64,000 nt of DNA from Nitrincola salilacus (lineage in GTDB: Bacteria > Pseudomonadota > Gammaproteobacteria > Pseudomonadales > Balneatricaceae): the NCBI RefSeq assembly GCF_046271865.1, contig NZ_CP176580.1:1364001-1428000 (forward strand). The letters are read 5' to 3'. The translations under genes and the position numbers were made by a program. The number at the start of each line of letters is the position of its first letter. Position 1 is the stretch's first letter. The notes beneath the pieces were generated by a model that did no database searches, was not told the origin of the DNA, and was given only the letters and a program-made list of their open reading frames with translations. This document shows, one piece after another, positions 16,715 to 23,989 of the stretch.

Positions 16715-19327
16715 ATGCTGACAGGCAACGAATCAGAACAAGTTGTTTCCACCGGAATCAGCGGGCTGGACCAGATTCTGAGCGGCCTGCGCATCGGTGA
16801 TAATGTGGTCTGGCGGGTCGAAGACATTGATGATTATCGCCGGTTTGTCACGCCGTTTGTCGCCGCTGCAGTGGCTCAGGGTCGATCCATTATCTATCTG
16901 CGTTTCGGGCATCATTCCCCCTTGGTTGAGGAAGGGCAGGGTGTTCGTGTCGTGCGTGTTGATGCTTTGCGCGGGTTCGAAGCCTTCACGCGTCATGTCT
17001 GGCAACTCGTGGCGGAGTATGGACGAGGAGCCTTCTATGTCTGTGACTGTCTGACCGATCTGCAGGATGCCTGGGCCACGGATCATATGGTGGGTAACTT
17101 CTTCCGAGTGATCTGCCCCTTTCTCTATGAGCTGGACACAGTGGCTTACTTTGCACTCTATCCACGTGCTCACTCTCAGGTCACGCTGGCTCGTATCCGT
17201 GACACCACGCAGGTACTGATCGATGTGCATCGGGCTGGCAATGAGTCCCAGATACAGCCGGTCAAAGTGTGGGAGCGACAATCACCGACCATGTTCCTGC
17301 CGCATCGCCAGGCACAGGATCAGTTCATACCGGTTACCGACAGCAGTGATGCAACGCGGTTGCAGGCGCTGATTGAGCTCAGGCATGGGCAGGGCCAACA
17401 GCTGCTTGATCATTGGGACCAGCTGTTTCTGAATGTATCAGATCCACGGATGCTGGAGGATGACGCTGCGCAGCAAGCCTGTCTGGATCAGATCCTGCCG
17501 ATATTGATCAGCCGTGATTCACGCATGCTGACACTGGCACAAAAGTATCTGTCGCTGGAGGATCTGCTGGCCATTCGCAGCCGCATGATCGGTAGTGGTT
17601 ATATTGGCGGAAAAGCAGCAGGGATGCTGCTGGCACGAGCGATTCTACTCCGAGAGGACGGCGCTTGCTGGCAGCAGCGTCTGGAACCACATGATTCCTA
17701 CTACCTCGGATCGGATGTGTATTACGCGTTTCTGGTGCATAACCGCCTCTGGGCTAATGTAATGCTGCAAAGGACTGCATCAGGTTATTTCGAGCAAGCG
17801 CCTCTATTACGTCAGGCGGTGCTCGAAGGTGAGATCCCACAGGAGATCAGACAGGAACTGGAGCGGATGCTGGATCATTTTGGTCAGTATCCGATTCTGG
17901 TCAGGTCGAGTAGCCTGCTGGAAGATGGATTCGGTAATGCGTTTGCGGGTAAATATGAGAGTGTGTTTCTGGTCAACCAGGGCAGTCCTGAACAACGTCT
18001 GACACAACTTGAACAGGCGATTCGACAGGTCTATGCCTCCTCCTTCAGCGAAGATGCATTGGTGTATCGTCAGCAGCGGGGACTGGCAGACCTTGAGGAG
18101 CCGATGGCGCTGTTGCTGCAGCGAGTGAACGGTCGGTATCAGGGCCAGTACTATCTCCCGGATGCAGCCGGTGTTGGCGTGTCTCGTAACACCTTTGCCT
18201 GGGATGCGGATATGGATCCGGCAGCAGGGATGGTAAGGCTGGTGATGGGACTTGGCACACGGGCGGTGGACCGTATCGAGGGGGATCATGCCTGTGTGGT
18301 GGCACTGGATTACCCACACAAACGACCCTTTCGTAACCGTGATGAGGCCTATCGCTTTTCTCAATCGCTGGTGGATCTGCTCAATGTGGCCGACAACCAA
18401 CTGCAGTCACGCTCCCTGATGCGGTTGAGTCAGGAGTGCCCGCACCTGCCGCTGTCAGCTCTGGGTGAGCTGGACAGAGAAGCAACAGAGCGCGCACGCC
18501 AACTGCCTGATCCTGCCCCTGTGTGGCGTCTGACGTTTGATCCCCTGCTACGCAGAACCGAGTTTGTGCCGCTTCTGAGAAATATGCTGACGACGCTGGA
18601 GCAGGCATATGAACATCCAGTGGATGTGGAGTTTACCGTTCATCTCGGACCCGATGGCGAGCCGACGTTCAATCTGGTGCAGTGCCGCCCGTTGGCAGTG
18701 CTTGGGCCGAGCCAGCAGGTCACGCTGCCCGAGCAGATCGATGAAGAGACACTGTACTTCAGGACAGAGGGCCACTTCATGGGTGGTAATATGGATATCC
18801 GTCTGGATCGTGTCGTGCAGGTCGATGCCAGGCAGTATGCAGGCTTGAGCATCTCTCAGAAGTACGAAGTGGCGAAACTCATCGGGCAGATCTGTCGCGC
18901 AGATGAAGAGCGATCAACTGTGTTGATAGGGCCTGGTCGCTGGGGCACTAGCAGCCCAGAGCTGGGTGTGCCGGTGCGTTTTGCCGATATCAGCCGGATC
19001 GCCGTGCTGGTTGAGGTGGCCGAAATGGGAGCGGGCATGGTGCCGGATCTCTCGTTCGGATCGCACTTCTTTCAGGATCTGGTGGAGTCATCGATTGCCT
19101 ATGTAGCACTCTTCCCGAATGAAAGCAGCACACACTATCACCCGCAGTGGTTGAGTTCGTCCAATGTGGTATCACTTTCGGCGCAGGAGTTGTGCACGGA
19201 TGAAGATGAGTTCGATGATGCGGTAAGTGCAGTGGTACGGATTTATGATCTGAGCGCTCAACCCTTACGGCTGGTGGCTGATGTGGTGAGTCAGCGTCTG
19301 CTCTGTTACCAGGCGGATGGTGGTTGA
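16715..19327 (+). CDS. PEP/pyruvate-binding domain protein with N-terminal RecA-like region
   Basis: An 870-residue protein. Residues ~10-200 look like a KaiC/GvpD-type P-loop fold (VSTGISGLDQILSGLRIGDNVVWRV) but without a clear GxxxxGKT Walker A, so nucleotide binding there is doubtful. Residues ~290-680 resemble the pyruvate phosphate dikinase N-terminal ATP-grasp domain (IGGKAAGMLLARAIL, ILVRSSSLLEDGFGNAFAGKYESV, VECR-like LVQCRPL near 665). No swivelling His domain or PEP-binding barrel is evident. It could be a phosphotransfer or sensor relative of PpsA with unknown substrate. The RHH gene precedes it. Confidence 0.8.
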   Translation: MLTGNESEQVVSTGISGLDQILSGLRIGDNVVWRVEDIDDYRRFVTPFVAAAVAQGRSIIYLRFGHHSPLVEEGQGVRVVRVDALRGFEAFTRHVWQLVAEYGRGAFYVCDCLTDLQDAWATDHMVGNFFRVICPFLYELDTVAYFALYPRAHSQVTLARIRDTTQVLIDVHRAGNESQIQPVKVWERQSPTMFLPHRQAQDQFIPVTDSSDATRLQALIELRHGQGQQLLDHWDQLFLNVSDPRMLEDDAAQQACLDQILPILISRDSRMLTLAQKYLSLEDLLAIRSRMIGSGYIGGKAAGMLLARAILLREDGACWQQRLEPHDSYYLGSDVYYAFLVHNRLWANVMLQRTASGYFEQAPLLRQAVLEGEIPQEIRQELERMLDHFGQYPILVRSSSLLEDGFGNAFAGKYESVFLVNQGSPEQRLTQLEQAIRQVYASSFSEDALVYRQQRGLADLEEPMALLLQRVNGRYQGQYYLPDAAGVGVSRNTFAWDADMDPAAGMVRLVMGLGTRAVDRIEGDHACVVALDYPHKRPFRNRDEAYRFSQSLVDLLNVADNQLQSRSLMRLSQECPHLPLSALGELDREATERARQLPDPAPVWRLTFDPLLRRTEFVPLLRNMLTTLEQAYEHPVDVEFTVHLGPDGEPTFNLVQCRPLAVLGPSQQVTLPEQIDEETLYFRTEGHFMGGNMDIRLDRVVQVDARQYAGLSISQKYEVAKLIGQICRADEERSTVLIGPGRWGTSSPELGVPVRFADISRIAVLVEVAEMGAGMVPDLSFGSHFFQDLVESSIAYVALFPNESSTHYHPQWLSSSNVVSLSAQELCTDEDEFDDAVSAVVRIYDLSAQPLRLVADVVSQRLLCYQADGG

Positions 19328-19393
19328 TCGTCAGATCTGAACGATCTTCTGGTCTGAGTGATTTAAAAGCGCAGTGATGAATAAGGTGATATG

Positions 19394-19425
19394 AAAAGGC
19401 GAGGTGCATGAGCAGCACCTCGCCT
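19394..19425 (-). terminator. Intrinsic terminator of glutamate dehydrogenase gene
   Basis: An 11-bp perfect stem AGGCGAGGTGC/GCACCTCGCCT with a 7-nt loop, followed on the minus strand by TTTTC, 18 bp after the gdhA stop. Confidence 0.85.
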
Positions 19426-19442
19426 GACGGGTTGGGCGAGGA

Positions 19443-20792
19443 TCAGATCAGACCCATCGCGTCCATGGCCCGGGCGACTCTCAGGAAACCAGCGATATTG
19501 GCACCGACCACGTAGTTACCGGGTGCGCCGAACTCTTCTGCGGTTTCAAAGCAGTTACGGTGAATATTCACCATGATCTCCTGCAGACGCGCTTCGGTAT
19601 GTTCGAAGGTCCAGTAGTCACGACTGGCGTTCTGCTGCATCTCCAGTGCACTGGTGGCAACTCCGCCAGCATTGGCTGCCTTGCCGGGGCCATAAGCGAT
19701 GCCCGCCTGCTGGAAGATAGCGATTCCTTCCGGCGTAGTGGGCATGTTGGCGCCTTCTGCCACTGCGATACAGCCGTTTTCGACCAGCGATTTGGCGTCC
19801 TTACCGTTCAATTCATTCTGTGTGGCGCAGGGTAGCGCGACATCGCACGGAATCTGCCAGATATTACCACCGGGCAGGTATTTGGCATGGCTGCGCTCTT
19901 CGGCATAAGCGCTCAAGCGGCGGCGCTCAACCTCCTTCAACCGTTTGACCAGATTCAGGTCGATTCCCTGCTCATCTATGATGACACCGTTGGAGTCGGA
20001 GCAGGCGATCACTTTGGCACCCAGTTGGGTGGCCTTGTCGATCGCATAGATGGCCACGTTGCCGGAGCCCGATACGATGCAGGTCTTGCCATCCAGAGAA
20101 TCGTTACGTGCCTTGAGCATCTCCTGAACGAAGAACACGGTGCCGTAGCCAGTGGCTTCGGTGCGCGCACAACTTCCACCCCAGTTGATCCCCTTGCCGG
20201 TGAACACGCCGGATTCATAGCGGTTGGTGATGCGCTTGTATTGGCCAAACAGATAACCGATCTCACGGGCACCGACGCCGATATCACCTGCCGGAACATC
20301 GGTGTATTCGCCGATATGACGGAACAGCTCGGTCATCAGGCTCTGGCAGAAGCGCATGATCTCATCATCAGATTTGCCTTTGGGATCAAAATCGCTGCCC
20401 CCCTTGCCGCCGCCGATCGGCATGCCGGTCAGGGCATTTTTGAAAATCTGTTCAAAACCGAGAAACTTGATGATGCCCAGATAAACAGATGGGTGAAAAC
20501 GCATGCCGCCCTTGTAGGGGCCAAGTGCACTGTTAAACTCAACACGAAACGCACGGTTGATCTGAAACTCGCCCTTATCGTCCTGCCAGGGGACACGGAA
20601 GATAATCTGACGCTCAGGCTCACAGATACGCTGAATGATTTTGCGATCAGCATACTCGGGGTATTTGACCAGAACAGGACCCAGTGTTTCCAGAACCTCA
20701 TGTACCGCCTGATGAAACTCCGTTTCACCCGCGTTGCGGCGCAGGACATCCTGATAGATCAGCTCAAGCTTTTCGTCGAGAATTACCGACAT
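19443..20792 (-). CDS. gdhA: NADP-specific glutamate dehydrogenase
   Basis: A 449-residue enzyme interconverting 2-oxoglutarate plus ammonium and glutamate. The start MSVILDEKLELIY at 20792 has GGAG 12 nt upstream; the longer frame only reads through the leader repeat. Motifs: GPYKGGMRFHPSV, the catalytic-lysine region MPIGGGKGGSDFDPKGKS, and the Rossmann VSGSGNVAIYA. Length and the ending (YVVGANIAGFLRVARAMDAMG) are those of hexameric bacterial GdhA. Monocistronic, with a terminator behind it and a five-copy tandem repeat in the upstream region. Confidence 0.96.
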   Translation of the reverse strand: MSVILDEKLELIYQDVLRRNAGETEFHQAVHEVLETLGPVLVKYPEYADRKIIQRICEPERQIIFRVPWQDDKGEFQINRAFRVEFNSALGPYKGGMRFHPSVYLGIIKFLGFEQIFKNALTGMPIGGGKGGSDFDPKGKSDDEIMRFCQSLMTELFRHIGEYTDVPAGDIGVGAREIGYLFGQYKRITNRYESGVFTGKGINWGGSCARTEATGYGTVFFVQEMLKARNDSLDGKTCIVSGSGNVAIYAIDKATQLGAKVIACSDSNGVIIDEQGIDLNLVKRLKEVERRRLSAYAEERSHAKYLPGGNIWQIPCDVALPCATQNELNGKDAKSLVENGCIAVAEGANMPTTPEGIAIFQQAGIAYGPGKAANAGGVATSALEMQQNASRDYWTFEHTEARLQEIMVNIHRNCFETAEEFGAPGNYVVGANIAGFLRVARAMDAMGLI

Positions 20793-20829
20793 AGTTGTGA
20801 CTCCAAGAAAGTGAACAGCAAAAAGTGTT

Positions 20830-20899
20830 GCGATAAAAGTGGTGCGATAAAAGTGGTGCGATAAAAGTGGTGCGATAAAAGTGGTGCGATAAAAGTGGC
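20830..20899. repeat. 14-bp tandem repeat, five copies, upstream of gdhA
   Basis: Five near-perfect 14-bp units GCGATAAAAGTGGT lie 38-107 bp before the gdhA start. Their position would place them in the leader or promoter, where copy-number change could alter expression. Confidence 0.9.
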
Positions 20900-21029
20900 G
20901 TGAACTGAGTTGGCAGAGATCATGTGCTTCACGCAAAGCGCTCAATTTCATCACAATGCACTAATATAAAGCAACGGGCAAATGGTCGTAGACGTTTCTC
21001 ATGATTGGCAAGGGAATGAATGTGCCAGA

Positions 21030-21374
21030 CTACTGATCCCGCCAGGGAATATTAAGGGTCTTATCGACACATTTTACCCGCCGATGCAGTGCGGCCTTGG
21101 CCATCATATGCGCGCTTGCCGGTGCCGTGACAAACAGAAACAGCGTAATGATCGCTTCCTGCACCGATATGCCGTCGGTCAGGAAGCTGAAATAGAGCAA
21201 TGAACCGATCAGCGTGCAGCCCACGCCGAGGGTGCTGGCCTTGGTCGGGCCATGCAGGCGCATGTAGAAATCCGGTAGCCGTGCCAGACCGATTGAACCG
21301 AGCAGTGCGACAAGGGCGCCGATCAGAATAAACAGGGCGATGATCAGTTCCAGCAGCCAGGGGAGAGTATTCAT
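21030..21374 (-). CDS. mnhG: Mrp-type Na+/H+ antiporter subunit G
   Basis: A 114-residue membrane protein with three hydrophobic segments and the subunit G hallmark LIGALVALLGSIGLARLPDFYMRLHGPTKASTLGVG. It is the last gene of the six-gene Mrp operon and overlaps mnhF by 4 bp. Subunit G is required for assembly of the complex that expels Na+ using the proton gradient. Confidence 0.92.
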   Translation of the reverse strand: MNTLPWLLELIIALFILIGALVALLGSIGLARLPDFYMRLHGPTKASTLGVGCTLIGSLLYFSFLTDGISVQEAIITLFLFVTAPASAHMMAKAALHRRVKCVDKTLNIPWRDQ

Positions 21375-21640
21375 TCGATCACATCCCCCCGCAGCAGATA
21401 CTTGGTCATTGCTATGGTGCCGACAAAGCCCATTAACGCGATCAACATCGCGGCTTCGAACAGTATACCCAGTTGCATCTGGATATCGGCCAGCACAATC
21501 ACCGCAATGCTGTTGATCATCAGCGTATCCAGCGCAAGAATGCGATCAGTGATGTCCGGACCAATCAATAATCGGTACAGATTCAGCAGTATGCCAAGCG
21601 AAAAGAGCGTCAGCGCAATTGGGATGACCAGTGCAATCAT
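21371..21640 (-). CDS. mnhF: Mrp-type Na+/H+ antiporter subunit F
   Basis: An 89-residue protein with three hydrophobic helices and the family stretch GPDITDRILALDTLMINSIAV. It overlaps both neighbours by 4 bp, so the tail end of the operon is translated as a coupled unit. Confidence 0.92.
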   Translation of the reverse strand: MIALVIPIALTLFSLGILLNLYRLLIGPDITDRILALDTLMINSIAVIVLADIQMQLGILFEAAMLIALMGFVGTIAMTKYLLRGDVIE

Positions 21641-22131
21641 TGGAAGATCTCCTTCAGCGGTTTCTCGTAGCGTGTCCTTATCTGCTCAATCAGCGCCCGC
21701 TCGTCGTCGATATGCAAAACATGGATCAGCAGTGTCCCTTGCTGTGTATCGTAGTGTGATGTCACTGTGCCGGGTGTCAGCGAAATGGTGCTGGCCAGCA
21801 GGGTGATGGCAAACTCATCCACCAGCTCCACGGGGTAGGTGATGAAGCCGGGTGACAACTGATCGACCCGCCCGATAATGCGCCGGGCCACGATAAGGTT
21901 GGAGCAGATGATGTCCCAGAGCAGCACAAGAAAGTAGCGCAGCAATAACAATGGGTGATGCATGAGTGCTGGTTCCGGCCAGAAACGACGGGTCGAAAAG
22001 GGGATCAGAATGCCTAATCCCAGCCCCAGCAACACCTGAGCAACGCTGAAGCTGTTCACAAGGAACAGCCAGAGTACTGCCAGAAAGAGTGTAAAGATTG
22101 GTCGGGGCAGCCAGAAGGTAAAACGATTCAT
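21637..22131 (-). CDS. mnhE: Mrp-type Na+/H+ antiporter subunit E
   Basis: A 164-residue membrane protein. ATG 22131 (MNRFTFWLPR) has GGAGG upstream and overlaps the mnhD stop; the longer start at 22158 lies inside mnhD. The N-terminal hydrophobic helices and the STISLTPGTVTSHYDTQQGTLLIHVLHIDD stretch are typical of subunit E. Confidence 0.92.
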   Translation of the reverse strand: MNRFTFWLPRPIFTLFLAVLWLFLVNSFSVAQVLLGLGLGILIPFSTRRFWPEPALMHHPLLLLRYFLVLLWDIICSNLIVARRIIGRVDQLSPGFITYPVELVDEFAITLLASTISLTPGTVTSHYDTQQGTLLIHVLHIDDERALIEQIRTRYEKPLKEIFQ

Positions 22132-23654
22132 CTCTGAACCTCCAGTTCGGTCAGCCATGCCTGATTCAGTACTGCATCGATATAGCGCTGCGGCGACAGG
22201 ATCTGCTGCGCTGTCAGTTCCAGATAGTGGATGACCGGTTCTGCCAGCAGAGAAAGCAACAGGCTGATGCTGAGCATCAGACAGATCAGTGCAAAACTGG
22301 GTTTATCAAGCCGCTGTGGTGAGGAGACTGAGGTGGTGGGGCGCCAGAACCAGCGACTACCGGCTCGGCTCAGCGCAATCAAGGTCAGCAAACCTGCCAG
22401 TAGCATCAGCCCCCAGAGTAGACCACCGGATGGATTTTTCATCGCGGACTGGATCAGCCATAGCTTGCTGATGAACCCGCTGAAAGGTGGCAGGCCGGTG
22501 ATACTGATGGCACCGATAAAAAACACACTGCCCAGCAACCATCGATGATTCAGTGGTGATACCTGCAGAAAACGATCATAACCACGGTAGCGCTGCTTAC
22601 CGATCAGGTCGGCCAGCAGGAAAAAGGTAGCGGTCAGACAGGTGCTGTGCAGCAGGTAATAGAGTGCTGAGCTCAGCATCTCTTGCCCCGGCAGCGAGAT
22701 GGCGCCAAGCAGTGTGCCGACGGAGACGATCACAAGATAGGCCGTCAGGGTGCGTAGACTCGCCGAGCCCAGCACTCCGATGGCGCCGAGCAGCAAGGTC
22801 GCCAGTGCCAATGGCCAGAGCCACGCCCACAGGGTCAGGTTGAGCGGTTGATCTCCCTGGCCGAAGACCAGATGAAATACCCTCAGCATCGAATAGATGC
22901 CGACCTTGGTCATGATCGCAAACAGCGCTGCCACCGGCGCACTGGCCGCAGAATAGGCGCGGGGTAGCCAGAACAGCAGTGGCAGCAACGCTGCCTTGAC
23001 GCCGAAGACCACCAGCAGCAAAAGCGCTGCACTGGTCAGCAGGGGCTGATCAGCCACGGGCATGCGGGCAATTTTCACTGCCAGATCGGCCATGTTGAGT
23101 GTGCCGGTCAGACCATACAGAGTGCCGACTGCCAGCAGGAACAGCGCAGAGCCGACCAGATTGATGATCACATAGTGCAGTCCGGCTCGGCTGCGGGCCC
23201 GACCACCACCGTGGAGCAGAAGCGCATAGGAGGCGATCAGAAGAATCTCGAAAAATACAAACAGATTGAACAGATCACCTGTCAGAAAGGCACCGTTGAT
23301 ACCGGTCAGTTGCAACTGAAACAGGGCATGAAAGTGAGAACCTTCTTGATCTGCTCCCCGGCAGGCATAGAGTGCCGCAATCAGGCTCAGACAGGCGGTT
23401 AACAACAGCATGATCGCGCTCAGTCGATCCAGCACCAGCACGATGCCATAGGGTGCGATCCAGTTGCCCAGGTTGTAGAGGAGGTGTTCCCCGCGACCGG
23501 CCTGAAGGACAGCCCATACACCCAGCAGCACGAGCAGACCACAACTGCCCAGGCTGGTCAGGCGCTGTATCGTTAACGAAGCCTTGAACCCCAGCAGCAG
23601 ACCAGCGCCTGCCATCAGTGGGATAAGAATAGGCATAACCATGAGATTCGTCAT
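22128..23654 (-). CDS. mnhD: Mrp-type Na+/H+ antiporter subunit D
   Basis: A 508-residue, ~14-helix NuoM/NuoN-like protein, one of the two presumed ion-translocating subunits. The helix with LPRAYSAASAPVAALFAIMTKVGIY matches the proton-antiporter (Proton_antipo_M) core, with a conserved Lys in ALLPLLFWLPR context. Four-bp overlaps occur with mnhC and mnhE. Confidence 0.93.
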   Translation of the reverse strand: MTNLMVMPILIPLMAGAGLLLGFKASLTIQRLTSLGSCGLLVLLGVWAVLQAGRGEHLLYNLGNWIAPYGIVLVLDRLSAIMLLLTACLSLIAALYACRGADQEGSHFHALFQLQLTGINGAFLTGDLFNLFVFFEILLIASYALLLHGGGRARSRAGLHYVIINLVGSALFLLAVGTLYGLTGTLNMADLAVKIARMPVADQPLLTSAALLLLVVFGVKAALLPLLFWLPRAYSAASAPVAALFAIMTKVGIYSMLRVFHLVFGQGDQPLNLTLWAWLWPLALATLLLGAIGVLGSASLRTLTAYLVIVSVGTLLGAISLPGQEMLSSALYYLLHSTCLTATFFLLADLIGKQRYRGYDRFLQVSPLNHRWLLGSVFFIGAISITGLPPFSGFISKLWLIQSAMKNPSGGLLWGLMLLAGLLTLIALSRAGSRWFWRPTTSVSSPQRLDKPSFALICLMLSISLLLSLLAEPVIHYLELTAQQILSPQRYIDAVLNQAWLTELEVQR

Positions 23655-23989
23655 GGTCGATCCTCATTCGGGTCTTCGCCATCGACATGATCGTTGCGCA
23701 GTTCCACGGCTGCCTTGAGTGCCAGCACCACGACAAAACTGGTCATGGCAAAGCCGATCACGATTGCCGTCAGCACAAGCGCCTGAGGTAAGGGATCGGC
23801 ATAGTCCTTTACCAGTCCAATCACAGCCGGGGATTCGGTTTTCAGGCGGCCCATACCGAACAGGTAGAGGTTGACGGCATGGGAGAGCAACGTCAGGCCG
23901 AGTATCACGGAAAAGGTTCTCGCCCGCAGCAGCAGATAGACACCACTGGTGGTCAGTGCGCCCAGTGTGAGTGCAAACAGGATCTCCAT
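23651..23989 (-). CDS. mnhC: Mrp-type Na+/H+ antiporter subunit C
   Basis: A 112-residue NuoK-like subunit with three helices (LTTSGVYLLLRARTFSVILGLTLLSHAVNLYLF; DPLPQALVLTAIVIGFAMTSFVVVLALK). Conserved NuoK features DPLPQALVLTAIVI are present. It shares one base with the end of mnhAB. Confidence 0.94.
   Translation of the reverse strand: MEILFALTLGALTTSGVYLLLRARTFSVILGLTLLSHAVNLYLFGMGRLKTESPAVIGLVKDYADPLPQALVLTAIVIGFAMTSFVVVLALKAAVELRNDHVDGEDPNEDRP

Noticed and set aside
19887..20864. Long plus-strand open frame opposite gdhA
   Set aside because: It is antisense to a clear full-length glutamate dehydrogenase and has no recognisable domain or ribosome site.
20830..20899. CRISPR-like array upstream of gdhA
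   Set aside because: Units are contiguous 14-bp tandem copies without spacers, and no cas genes are near.
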